Source: Portulaca oleracea
Taxonomy: Eukaryota > Streptophyta > Magnoliopsida > Caryophyllales > Portulacaceae
Assembly (NCBI GenBank): GCA_029582165.1
Contig: CM055892.1
Span: forward strand, 12,876,754 to 12,940,753
Length of the DNA: 64,000 bases
Direction of reading: 5' to 3'
This document shows, piece by piece, positions 46,867-60,000 of the stretch (positions are counted from its first letter, which is position 1; each line of letters starts with the position of its first letter). Under the pieces are notes generated by a model, which worked only from the letters and a program-made list of their open reading frames with translations, made no database searches and had not been told where the DNA came from. Made by a program: the position numbers and the translations under genes.

Positions 46867-47197
46867 TTAATAGTAAGTATTAATTTCAGTTATAAGAAGG
46901 TTTGGATGTATTGATTACGTCAATGAACACAATTGACACAATAAGGAGATCGACCTCATTTATTATGCATATTTAGGTATTTTTCTCAAATATAAAAAAA
47001 TAATCAATAAAATTACAACTTTATGCTATTTATATTGATATTATAATTATGGAATTTAATCACATCATTTTATTTCAATTTAATATATAATAATATGATT
47101 TTAATAATAATACAAGACACTTAAAAGGTATTTTGTCCCGAGATTTATATCATTTTCAAATTTTGAATTGAGCCATTTTTTATGTTAGGATAATTTA

Positions 47198-47456
47198 TAC
47201 TCCATCAGTTCCATATTAGTTGTCGTCTTTAGAAATTGTGCAGTCAAATTTCGAAATTTTGACCATAAATTTTTCAATATATACAATGAGTTACTATATA
47301 AAATTACTACCATTAGATTTGTAACGACAAATACTACTATAAAGGTAAATATTGCAATTGTTAATAACATATTATGTGAGAAATTATCAATCAAAAAATA
47401 ATATTGGAAATCATGAAAGTCAAAATTATGACAATTAACATGGAACAAAGGGAGTA
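47198..47456. mobile_element. Stowaway-type MITE
   Basis: TACTCCATCAGTTCCATATT at the left and, on the other strand, TACTCCCTTTGTTCCATGTT at the right, with TA at both ends as the expected target duplication. 259 bp. Lies about 0.6 kb upstream of XTH-c. Confidence 0.85.
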
Positions 47457-47590
47457 GTTGAAGCTAGTTACAGATTGGTTCATTTAATTTTTGTGCAATT
47501 AAAGTAGTGTTGCAAAATCAGACATTAATACCATGAGCTGTGGCCTGTGGGTGTGGTGTGCAAAAACTGGGAAACTATAAAACCCAAGCG

Positions 47591-47608
47591 TGTGTGTGTG
47601 TGTGTGTG
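47591..47608. repeat. (GT)n microsatellite
   Basis: A GTGT run of about 18 bases. Confidence 0.95.
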
Positions 47609-47734
47609 GGGCATACAAATTAAAGACCGACGCGGATGCCCAACAGCTACGCGGCAGCTCAGAAGGGAAATGTGCCCTCCAATCTCCATTCAGATTCCAA
47701 GATCCTCTGATTTTAAGTTTTAAGTTTGTTTTTG

Positions 47735-47820
47735 TAGTCCCCCACTCCCTTTCACCGCTTTACAGTTTACACCCACTTTCCATTTGCATTTCCTAATCGA
47801 TCTTACCAGAACCCAGCTGT
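47735..47820 (+). promoter_or_regulatory. conserved XTH promoter blocks (XTH-c copy)
   Basis: TAGTCCCCCACTCCCTTT (47735-47752) and ACCCAGCTGT (47811-47820), matching XTH-a and XTH-b in order, orientation and distance (about 302 bases from the ATG for the first). Confidence 0.65.
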
Positions 47821-47921
47821 AGCCCCTTTCTTCTTCTTCACCCTCTCAATTTCCAACCTTCCTCATCATTGGAATATGGGATCCCCACCCTCCCTTCTTC
47901 TCCCCCCCCCCCCCCCCACTA

Positions 47922-47930
47922 TATATATAA
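47922..47930 (+). promoter_or_regulatory. TATA box of XTH-c
   Basis: TATATATAA, 107 bases before the ATG, directly after a 17-base C run. Confidence 0.65.
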
Positions 47931-48036
47931 TGGACCAGACTTCTCATTCCACATATCTCATTCTCACTACCATTTCCAATATCCTCCCAATTTATTTACA
48001 CAAACACATTCAATCTAGTTTCTTACCTGCTTCTCC

Positions 48037-49121
48037 ATGGCGCCCGCTTCAGCTCTTGTTTCTTTTTCATTCCTCCTCATTTCTTCTCTGTTTGCTGCTT
48101 CCTCTGCTGCTGGCAACTTCTACAGAGACTTTGACATCAGTTGGGGTGATGGGCGGGGAAAGATTCTGAACAATGGTCAGATGCTTACTCTTACACTTGA
48201 CAAGCCTTCTGGCTCTGGATTCCAGTCCAAGAATGAGTACCTTTTTGGAAGAATTGACATGCAGCTCAAGCTTGTCTCTGGAAACTCTGCTGGAACTGTC
48301 ACTGCTTATTATGTAAGTTTCTTATTCTTATGATGAAAACCATTTGCTCTTTAACATATTTAACTCAACAATTAATTTTGTAATACTAGCTAGTTCCTCA
48401 ATCATGCAGTTATCTTCCCAAGGTCCAACCCATGATGATATAGACTTTGAGTTCCTGGGGAATGTGTCTGGTCAGCCTTACACACTCCACACAAATGTCT
48501 TCAGTCAGGGGAAAGGTGGTAGGGAACAGCAGTTTCACCTGTGGTTCGACCCAACTGCTGATTTCCACACATACTCCATCCTCTGGAACCCCCAAAGAAT
48601 CATGTAAGTATATATATATATATATATATATATGCAACTTCACACTGATGCAATAGTAGTAATTGCCAATGTATATAACAATAAGCTCACAGTTTGACAT
48701 GCATGTGTGTTTCAGATTTTCAGTTGATGGGACACCAATTAGAGAATTCAAGAACTTGGAATCAATTGGGGTACCTTTCCCAAAGAGTCAACCAATGAGG
48801 ATATACTCAAGCCTGTGGAATGCAGATGACTGGGCAACACAAGGGGGAAGGGTCAAGACAGACTGGTCAAAAGCACCATTCACAGCATCTTACAGGAACT
48901 TCAATGCAAATGCTTGTGTTTTCAAAAATGGAAAATCTTCTTGTGCTTCAACTACTTCAGCCTCTAGGACTAGGAGTAATAATGCATGGTTGACACAGGA
49001 GCTTGACACCACCAGCCAAGCAAGGATGAAGTGGGTCCAGAACAACTACATGATTTACAATTACTGCACTGACAAACACAGGTTTCCCCAAGGCCTTCCC
49101 AAGGAGTGCACAGCTCTGTAG
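48037..49121 (+). CDS. XTH: XTH-c: xyloglucan endotransglucosylase/hydrolase with nucleophile Glu to Asp
   Basis: Three exons, 48037-48312, 48410-48603 and 48716-49121, encode 291 residues. Signal peptide ([19 protein letters not shown]) then the same mature protein as XTH-b. The catalytic motif reads [11 protein letters not shown] instead of [11 protein letters not shown]: codon 48437-48439 is GAT where XTH-b has GAG. In GH16 the first Glu of this motif is the nucleophile, so position 102 is Asp here, while the helper D104 and acid/base E106 are kept. All other blocks ([18 protein letters not shown]-terminal Cys, KECTAL) are intact. The protein should be secreted, but its transglycosylase activity may be low or lost. 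From inside the signal peptide to seven bases or so before the stop, DNA identity to XTH-b is almost complete, introns included. Confidence 0.95.
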
Positions 49122-49639
49122 AGTGATCAACCAAACTATTTTCTCAGTTATATTTGTTTGTTCAGCTGTTGTCCCAACATAATATTCATTCATTCATTCT
49201 TTATATAGGTATCTCATGAACATCATTCTTTCTTTGTAACATATGAAGCGAAATTGAATACAATCAGAGACATCTATCAGACATCTATGTTTACGTACTT
49301 ATCCTATGCTTAATTAAGTATAACAATATTCATACGTGTATAAACAACTGGTAGAAAATCGTACAAGAGCCGACAGGAATGAAAGAAAAAGCCTCCACTC
49401 GCAGGTCCTTTTTGTTTAGTTTTCTTAATAAGAATCGACTTGTTTAAGGTTTAGTGTTGTTTGGGAGTACCAATTCAGAAGCTCAAGGGGTGAGGGAGAG
49501 TAGCTCAGAATTCAACAGGATTATTCTATTCGATTGTTTTGACAATAGCAGGTTTACAGTAAAATTTAAAATTTGTCATTGATATTTGGGCGAAATTGTC
49601 ACTTAACTTTCCCAAAACGTCAAAAATACAACTACCCTC
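49122..49639. other. 3' flank of XTH-c
   Basis: T-rich 3' untranslated sequence, unrelated to the 3' flank of XTH-b. No further gene. Confidence 0.5.
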
Positions 49640-49960
49640 AACTCACCTTGTTGGGTAAAGGGGCATCGGGATTGAGATTAATTTGATGCTCAATTCCCCG
49701 TATAGGTGGGAGACTCGATGGTAAGTCTCGAGGAAAACATCTCCTTAGTGTTCTAGCAAGGGGGTTACAAAAGGATGTGGGGCGTTCACTTCCACACTTT
49801 TGTTGGTCTCAAGGAGTAAGGCGTAAATTTCCTTCTCCTTTCTTGGAACCTTCTCGACCTGTGTTTTACTGATCAAGTGTTCAGGCTCCTCACATCCCAC
49901 TCCCGATTTTGATGGTAGTAGCTCATGAGGAGATAACGGTGTAAATTCATTTAGGGACAA
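49640..49960 (-). pseudogene. gypsy pol fragment upstream of RT
   Basis: Minus-strand frames read APHPFVTPLLEH and, after a stop and frameshift, RDLPSSLPPIRGIEHQIN and PDAPLPNK. This matches the conserved linker ahead of the reverse transcriptase in Ty3/gypsy pol (LPP.RGIEH.I pattern). Short and broken. Confidence 0.6.
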
Positions 49961-51011
49961 TCACCTCAGTTTGAAATATCAAATTATACCTATCACTGGA
50001 TATCTACCAAGGCCATAGTGTGATAAAGGTCATTGGACTGACCCAGTAGGTCAGACGACCATACTAGAGTAGTAGAGTCAGAGGCTCAAAGCAGTGGCCT
50101 TTTGGGCCCACTGTCCAGAAAACAAGCCAGGAATAGGCTATAGTCATATGGCCTTGCCCAATTTCAGACCATTTTTGGTCTTTTGGTACTTTGGTTCCAA
50201 TCACGGGACGGATATTGTTTCCATTAGTCAAACAAAAGAGAATCCTACAAATGAATTATGCAAATTATGATAAAGAGGCGTCAATTGGTTTTAGGGAAGT
50301 CAATGAACCTAAAAACAATGAAAACTCCAACTGCGAACCCGAATTACAAGCCCTGGGTATAAGGTTACGAGTCCAAGAGTTAGAAAACTCTTTAACTCAC
50401 CTGCTTGAAATGAAAAGAAAAGAGTAAGGAGAAGTTTGAAGAATTTCGCAAGATCACATTCATATAATGTAAATGTCGATTTTTATAAAAAAAAGTTATG
50501 TACAAATGTAGAATAAAAAATGGATTACACTATTGCAAAATAATGTATGACAATATCCATAGCGAATGGGGTCTGGGAGGAATTGGTGCTTGTATTAGTG
50601 CTTGTATTAGATGTATCATATGTCCAATGTAATAATGACAATCACTATAGTCTATATGTATCTTTACAAGAAGGAATCACTGACTCAAAACAGAATTAGC
50701 TAGCTCAGCAATAGCTCTAAACCGACTCAACAAACAATATTAACAAACCCCTTTCCTACAACAGATTGCTTGATTAATCTTTAACGCCAACTTTTTCAAA
50801 GAATCCAAGGATCCCAGCCGATGTAATCACGAAATTTGTTTAGATTAAACTGTTATTAGCATAGAAATGATTCGGCCGTTAGAAACATGGGGAGGAGGTG
50901 AATGTGCTGTAGAAACCTTTGGCCAAATAACTTGTACAGTATGACTCAGTCCTGGGACGGTGGACCATGCAAGTGTAAACTGGTTTGAAATTGAATGAGT
51001 AACAGCAGGGC
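49961..51011. other. intergenic, 3' flank of the coiled-coil gene
   Basis: An open frame at 50191-50427 has no recognised domain. The right part is the 3' flank of the minus-strand coiled-coil gene. Nothing else seen. Confidence 0.4.
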
Positions 51012-54000
51012 TCAATGCTGCTGAGTTTGCTCGGCATAACGGGTCCTTGCAGCAGACACTTTCTTTTGCAATTCCAGATTTGACATTCGTTCCATCTCCA
51101 AAGCACGTTCAAGCTGCCAGACAAGATCAACATATAATAAGCCTACTAAATGGATTACTAAATAGAAGGATGACGATGTTAGTTACCTTGGCAGTTCTCG
51201 CACTCCATTCACCAAGAATTGCTCTCAGCCGCTCATTTTCTTCCACATACTGTCTCAGAAAATTGTGATGAAAGTTAAACAGGTGCCAGGTAAAGAAAGC
51301 AACCAAAAAAGGAAAAAAAAAAAAAAGAAGAGAAATTTAACAGGTGAGATCATAGAATTTCTGACTGCATAGCAGGGGCTTGTGTTCAATTGAACAAACT
51401 TCTGACTGCATAGCAGGCAACTGAATACACATAAATATGCAAGCAAAAAGTAAACATCCGCGCACATACACAAATCCACATGTGCAAGGAAGCAGTCATG
51501 TATACAATTATAGATACAGCTGAACCAACTAAACTGAGATGAAATTTTCTAATGAAATTGATAAAGTCCTTGATAAAATTAGACAGAAATATGGAAATTT
51601 GCATATCATCTAATACATATGATTATGAAGAACCAAATACCAACTAGAGAGTCCCACTAAAACTCTAGTGCCTCTCACCTCACCCTGGCACCATGGTGCT
51701 TGACTGGATTTCTTTCATCTCACAAAATACTAGTGAGTATGTTATTTGGACTCGGATACAGGTGTCCAATATGGACCCGGATATGGGTGTCGACTCAGAA
51801 TTGTTTAAGAAATTTTGCATATTTTCATTGTAATTTAAAGTGTCAAGTGTCGTACCATTTGCCAGGAGTCAAGGAACCGAGACAGGTACGGTACTGTATG
51901 AAAAAACAAAGAGCCGGAGTAGACAAAATGACCATTACAAACCACATTCCAAGTGAATTAAAGCCAGGTAGGCTGTTGCTTTGAGCGAGAGCTGAGATTA
52001 AACATATTTTCTCCTAGGCCCGGGTGGAGAGCAATCCACACCTTTGGAGGCCCAGTGGCATTATCCGAACCCCACCATTAGATGACTAAGTAGACCAAAG
52101 CTTGCCTCAAATAAGACACTAGGTTAGAGAGGGGGACATGACTGACCCTCTGGTTTTGATATGCAGTTTTGGTGGCAGATTTCATATTCAAAATGCGGTT
52201 TGTTCAAGGTTTCAGCCATATCATACTACTCCCTCCATTCCTCAATATCTGTCACTTTGATCAATTTTCAGTTTTTCACAATATCTGTCACTTTACAATT
52301 CCAATGCAACATTAATGACAATTTTTTCAATTTTACCTCTTACTTTTATAATTCCCAATACAATTATATAACTAAAATAGAAACTTAACTCTTACTTTTA
52401 CCATTTCCAATACAATTATCATTTTCAATACCATTTTCTTAAAATCTACCCAAAACTCTAAAGTGACAATTATTAAGGAATGGTGGGAGTATTATGGAAA
52501 ATCCAATTTGCTGTTGCTCTGGGTGAAAATGCAGTTCGCCCCTCCAAAACCTTTCCTGTGTGTTTGCTGCTGCGGATTGTCCACATTTTGATTCTATGCT
52601 TCCAATTGCCATTTCAAATTAAAAATGATCATGCAAAACCACAACAATAATCTTAAAATAAAGTTTCTAGCGCATAGAATTGATATTGGCAAAAAGCAAT
52701 GTGCTCCAATTATCGTTTTGCATGCTTCAGGAAATTCAATCATGTGTGCTACCATTGGCGCCTATCAGATGGAGCATAAATAATAATTGATATATGTAGC
52801 AAGGACTGGAAAAAATACATATTAATTAGAACAAACCTGATTATTTGTAGTGCGGACACGTTGTATCTCAGCATCCTTGTCAGAAATGACAGATCGAGCA
52901 AGCCGTAGCTCAGATTGCAATTGATCCATCTAAAATATATAACTTGCATATTAGCCACTGGCAAATATACAACTCTAAATCAGCACCAAAAATCAGGATG
53001 TGAATCAAAAATTTGTAGGAATAGCTTATTCTGAGTTATTCCTTCATAGACAAACATATCAGCTTCAATTGGAGCATTATCCACAAATTCAGCTGTGTTT
53101 CTAAATTAACTGAATCCTCAAGGAAATCACCAAAGTTGCATTATAACAGAGAGATACCTGACCATTTCCTTAGCAAAGATAAACTATATGTACTCCATTT
53201 TTTGCAACAGATGCAAAAAAAGAATTTTTCTTTTTAGAAATTATTAGGCAACTTTTCCAACTTTGAACTAATGAAGACTAAAGTGAAATGTGTAGCTGAA
53301 AACATAATATACTCTGTTGCAGAGTAAGGTGTAGTCTCTAGTCAACCTATTTCAAATCTAGGAACAGTAAGTCAGAAACTTCAGCAATCTAATAGTACGG
53401 TGGAGCTGTGTACCAATGACCCCTTTCTTCCTGGGATAATCTTGGTTCTTAGTTTTGGCTTTGAATAAAACAAGAAGAAAGTTAAAGTTAACCGCAGTGC
53501 CTCAACAGAACAGCTCTAGTTGCCTGTTGCCTTTAAATGTGAAAGCAGACATACTTCCCACTGAAAAGGAAAGCCACAAAAAAGTAGCATATGCATAAAT
53601 ACACCAAATTACTACCATTTAACAATCCCAAACTGATATTCTAAATGATATTGTCTACATAAAAACATGCATTTCAAGCATAATGCTTGGTCTCACAATT
53701 TCCACGAAAACTACTGTTGATATGTGGTAAGCAACAAGCCACTGATACAGCCTTACCTCAGCAGAAAGTGTCCGGAGTTCTTGATCACGAGCAGCCAAAA
53801 GATGGGCAAGGTCAACCTGCAAAAGTAATCAGGATCTGATATCTGGATAGACACTGTTATAAATCACCAAATTATGAGCAAATTAGCAGAGAAACAAAGT
53901 AAAACTGCTCATTTCCTCTAAAAAATTTGCTCTAAAACAGTACAACAATAGTAGCTGTACCATTCTGATACTATTCACAACCTGGTCAATCAAATTCAAG

Positions 54001-57000
54001 GGCCACACAGACTACAGATTTGTCTGCATCCAAAAACCACCATTATCGTTATATCTATACCTATTGATATCATTCTTAATGTTAGATATCAGCTTTTTCA
54101 GCCAAACAAATTGTTCAGCAATGAAACAAGGATTACATATGTTTCCTTTTAAACATGTCTTCAGTTGGTACCTTTCCTTTGATGGCTGCCTAAGCAACCA
54201 AAAAAAAAAAAGAAAGAAAAGAAAAGCTTTAGTGGGAGCTTTAAACTTCCAAATAGCTTGACGAGGGAAGTCCCTCTCAAGCGACTCCTAAAACATCGCC
54301 TTCCAGAAACTATTTAAGGTAAAGTACTCACTTGTGTCAGGAGGCCAAAGGATGTCATCATTACCTTCAAGAGTTACTTTAATTTAATATTAAGCAGAAA
54401 AGCCAACAAATTGAACTCTCTTTTCTCTTCCTAACAATTCCGGCTTCTTTAAAAGATGAAGCCCCAACACTCTTGATTACCATTCCAAGATACCACATCT
54501 TGAAAGAATGCCTTTTTCAGTTGCGCCATTCTAAAAAATCCCGAAAACTGGAGGTCGATCTCCACACCACACATCATGCCGAAACAAGACCCTAGCTCTA
54601 TTCTCCACTTTAAAATGCATGATAGACTGAAAGTTATCAAAAGCACACATAATAGACCTCCAACGCACAATCCCATGGGCAAGAGAAGGGTTCTTACTCC
54701 AAAGTCCAAACACGTACAAAAAAAAGTAGTTCTATTAATGGAAAATATTTGTCTTATTTTTAATCAATGTGCCTACTCAAGACATGCAGTATATTGTAAA
54801 CGCCCAATGTAAACCCCCCCCCCCCCCCCCAAAAAAAAAAAAAAAAAAAAAAAAAAAACGCACACATCCATCCGTGTGCACGTTAATGTTTCATATATTT
54901 TATTTGAATATAAAAATCATTATGGCAGTTAGTTTCATAAATAAAGTGACATTTTTATGGAAGGTCAGAAGGGAATATGAGTTAGGAGGTAGAAAACCCG
55001 CAACAAGTTGGGAAAAGCTAGAAAAAAAAAGTGGGAGACTTGAAAGCAGTACGAAGCGAAGCTTAAGCTCCAACCAAAAAAAAAAAAAAAAAAAGAACAA
55101 CATTTTCATATTCTGAGGTACACCAAAGACAAGATTCTAGCAAGTATCTAGCAAGTAACTTGCAAAAATAAAAGGAACTCTTCCATAGATGGGAATGTTA
55201 ATGACATGGAGTAAACGTCCTACAGCATTACAGGACAACTATTTGGCTTGGAAGGACTCAACAGCAGGTCAAAAAGCATACAACTAAGGTGTTATACGCA
55301 GTTCACCCCATGCCCTCTAAATGGAATCTTTACACCCCCATCAAATAGTTGTTATAAAAGTTTGAAATGATCCATTGGCCATCAACCCAATGCATAAAGC
55401 TCCTTCCCATTGGTGAGTTATCAACTCTAAGAAAATAAACACAGCCTCAAGCCTGCCTGGTCAAGCTGCCTATTTATAAGCCTCACCAAACCCTATAATG
55501 GGCAGGGCAACTGTAAAAATAAAAAGAAAATGAATGAATGTATTTGCGCAGCCTTAACCTATCAAATGTAAGGATGTCTCACTTAGACCTTTTGGGCCAA
55601 ACTGCATCAAGATCATTCTAATTGAGAAACTGATTAGCTACCTCTGACAGAAACCGGCCCAGTTTCGCTGTTGATTCCATTCCAATAGTATTAACTATTT
55701 TCTTTCGATTTAACAGTATTTTCCAAGTAATATGCTATCTGTAGCAATTACTCAGCCTGCTATCCAGTCAACACCACCACAACCAAATGTCTCGATTTTG
55801 CAGAATTTACATATTGCAAGTTGCGACTAGCTTTTAGGTAAGTAGACTGTTTAGTGTAGACACCCAACACTTACACACTATGAAGCACGGACACTTCTAT
55901 CAGCCTCACGTATCCATGTCGGATACGTATCCGACACCGACACTCTCGGACACTCCTCGGATACGTGTCGGACACGCGAAAAACGTGTCCTCTAAATAAT
56001 TACCAAAATAAACATCCGACACTTGGAGGACTCATGGGGGACACGCGTGTCCCAACCTTAGGACACTTCCGAATCATTGTCGGACATCACATTTTCGGCT
56101 AGCCACATCCATAGACATCCTCAACTATGATCTCCTTTTTTTTCAATACATCATTATTTTTTCCGATTGCTTTACCATCTTACACGTACATTTGTCCCTC
56201 TTTCACATAACTTTGTCCGTCTTCCATTATTTTATAAGATTCTATGTTTTATATACATAGTTTTACGATTCATAAACTATTAAAGAAAATATATTCATTA
56301 ACAAACATTTTTAAAATAGAATTTGATATTTTTTGAAGTACTATATAAAATTAAGGTACGTGTCGAACAACGTGTCGTGTCCTTAATTTTTCAAAAATTG
56401 CGTGTCCCCGTGTCCATGTCGTCTCGTATCCGTGTCCCGTGTCCGAGTCCGTGCTTATTAGCTTACACACTAATCACATCCCATGGCTGCTTACAGGCTG
56501 ATCCTAACTGAGAAGCAACTACAGGTTTCATGAGGCGCCCAAAATATGTTTTTCAGGGAAAAAAACATGGTGAACAAAAACCAGGTGGTGTGAAATATCC
56601 CATTCTGTCTTTGACGTAACTACAATTGCTTTATGCTGCGTGCTAGTGGCAGGCAAACATGTTTTCACAGGATTCATCGTTACTCATGACAACATTCTCA
56701 TTTTGGATACTAAGGTGAATGATTAATCATAGACTGAATTGAATGACTCAGTTGGGTGCTATCATACAGCTTTGTATTGGGTAAAAAAAAAAAGTTCAAG
56801 AGTTGAAGATAAGTGGACACAGACTGCCTGTCACAGGGTAAATCACCATCTCTCAGAGGGTCCTGACTGACTACTTTACCATAGAGGCCAAGGATAGGCA
56901 ACAACAACCTCGCAGTTGTGGAAGGAAGCAGTATTTGTACATTCAAGCAATTATTGAGAAAACTCATGACATTATTGAAATTTACAAGTTAAGGCAACAT

Positions 57001-60000
57001 CCCACCAAACCCAGCCAGTGACATAGGAACCTTTATGCTTCCAAGCAGATGACCCCCCCCCCCCCCAAAAACCCCACCACCAAAAACAAATCGAGAAAAA
57101 TAAAACAAAATTAACAAAAGGTTTCAGAATTAAGCTTAAATAGTACGAAAAAATAGAGAAGAGTTGAAAAGTATTGTTGAAAACTGATATAGTTGAAAAG
57201 TATTGTTGAGAACTAATATATAGACTCGCCACCAACAATGTCAGAGCTGATTCATACCTGAGTATTGCCATCATCAGACCTTTCATATTTGCTCAAACAT
57301 TCTTGCAGTCGAAGAATCTGCAGCAAGTACAGCTTTTCCTTTTTTAATAATATAGGCAATATCTAGAAATCATAGCTCAAGCTTCTATGGATTAAGTTTG
57401 GAAACATGCATCACCTCCTCGCACAAGAAATGAATGTTTTCCCGCTGATATTGCAGCAACGCCATTTGCTGATCAGAAAGCCGACCTCCCTCATGGTACC
57501 TATTTGACAAAAGTTAACCAGTCGAGTCACTGTTCGCCTATTTCAAAATTACACATTTGCTATATTCACTTGAAAATTCACAAGTAAATGGATGGAACGG
57601 TAAAATTTAAGTTTTGGTATCTTTTGGGAAATAAAGTTAAGTTTTGGTAGGTATTGGAAAAAGAGACTTTTGAATAAAATAGTAGTTTCATAAGAAAAAA
57701 GTAAGTATTGGTAAACATGTAAATTTTGGTAAATTTCGTAAATTCTGGCAACTTTTGTTAAATATTTACCCATTCTCATTTACCTTCGAATTTTACACAA
57801 GTGTTCTTGTTACCTTAGACCTTCTAGAGAACTTGATGGCTGAAGTGGAGAATACAATGAATCCAACAAGTCTGGCTGGGAATCCAATGAATTGTATTGG
57901 TGCAGATAGCCTAAACCATATCAACAGATTACCAAAACATTATAAACTACGCTATCATACTTTGGAGTCAGATATGGCTTTGAATGCAAAAGTGATTCAA
58001 TGAACTAGTTATCCACAAGACCTTCAGCATCTCATCTGGGGACTGTAGTCAAGATCTAATAGCTTCTACATTCTTTTTGATAAGTAATCAAATGATATAT
58101 TGCAAAGACGCCAAGGGGATGCCATACAAAAAGGGCAAGTGCAAAAACACTCAGTCTCTCAAGACTTGATCAATACTATTAACAAAATCCAAAAAACTCA
58201 AATTCCTATCTCCCTTAAGTACCAAAATCCAAATACTATACATTGTCTCCAGCCCCTATAGTTCTGCTTACTACGATCCAATTTTCCTACTTGAAGAGAA
58301 AAGAAATGAACATCCACTATATAGGAATGCCAAAGCATTATCATACATTCCAATTCAATTATAGGAGCCTAGGACCAAATGTAGAAATTAATACTTGTTG
58401 CAACATTGCTAGTGATTGATTGTAAAGGAAACATGATATTTAATGAATTGAAATCATATTACAAGAATAGCAAAATGATAATGACAAAAACCAATAAGCG
58501 TTGCATTCCTTTATATCAAGGAATGTCTTGCCAAGCTTACCTATATATGCCGCCATAAATGAGCCAGCAATTACAACTTCGACCAGCATTACTATCCTAC
58601 AAACAAGACAAGTAAAAAAGAAAATGGTCAGATACCAACCATACTGCAGGAAAGCTTCGCAACCATTCAAAAAAAGTGTCCCCATTTAGAGTCTAAAAGA
58701 TATAAGTCTTCAACACTCTTGGACGAAACGACTACAATAGTTCACACCAATTATTCCACAGAAAAGTACAAAGTAAAGCTTTGCAATGCACATATACGAA
58801 GACTAATATAGATACCAATTAAGACCAACCAAGTTATACAAATTCTGAAGTTCATGAGTAACCTAGAGTAAAGGATTTATCGTCTTAGTCTTTTCAAGGA
58901 AGAGTGGGTCTTATGGAATCAGACTCTCCGTAGACAGTGATGTTTGTCAAGGTATGGCTGCCTAGATCAGGAGATCCAGACCTGTGGGACCCACACAGGG
59001 AGAAATTATTGTTGTCTTATCAGGAAAGAAAACAGAATCTATTAAACCATTACAATAGTTAACAAGATCAAGATACCTGAATCATGCAAAGTGGGTAAGA
59101 AAGTGGTAAGTCATTACCTGTAAAATCAGTATGACGGAGGGTAAACTATCTGGTAAGGTTTTAACAAACAAAAATAGTAATTTTGGTAAATTGATGTAGA
59201 TTAAATTTAATTCAATTTCGTTTGGATGCTGCAATTTTTTTCTTGCTAAAATACTTAACATAATCTTGGTAAAATATAAATGATATGTGGCTAAAACAGA
59301 AGCATTAGTCCAGATCAAACTTATTTACATTTTAGTCACCCAACCCTGCCTTCTGACCCAACTCATTTATTCCATATTAGAAAGCATGCATCAGTTACCA
59401 CTGTACGACCCAAAACCTTCAACTTCTCTTATGTCTCTGCCACCCACCCACCCCCCCCCCCCTCCTCCCCTCCTTCTCACATCAAGGCTACAACAGCTTG
59501 CCAACAAGGAAACATACACCTCCGTGAAATCTAAAGGATTTGGCCAAACTGCAAGTAGTGAGAAGTGTGGGCAATGAAAGTAAGGCTATGCAGCACATTA
59601 TATTAGCAGACTAACTTGCAGTTGTTACAGTTCATGGTACGACTACGACAACATACCTAGTATAGTCCCACTAACGCAAGGTCTCAGGGAATCCAGATAT
59701 AGGAAGTCTTCCCCCAATGCACAGGAGTGCATGAAGAGGCTAATTCCGACGGACCTAGTTGTTACGGTGCATCGTAGCTTTCAAAATTCCTCTTATTTGT
59801 TTTTTGTTCCAAGGACAATTATCCAAGTCACTGGCATGCACATATTCATGGTAGCTTGATTATCCGAAGTCAGGATCGTCTTAGGGTCCTCCAAACCAAC
59901 TTCCTACGACCTTTAATGAGTCAATAAGGAAGTCATGAAGGCCAATCTAAGATCCATGAAGAATCAGGGTTAATTCCAAGGCTATGTCATCAAAACAATT

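Noticed and set aside
47902..47918. Poly-C tract before the XTH-c TATA box
   Set aside because: Could be real or a sequencing artefact; no function can be supported from sequence alone.
50191..50427. 79-codon plus-strand open frame with Glu/Leu-rich end
   Set aside because: No start context, no neighbours in the same frame and next to a gypsy remnant; probably old transposon sequence.
51700..51984. 94-codon plus-strand open frame inside an intron of the coiled-coil gene
   Set aside because: No family resemblance; lies antisense within intronic repeats.
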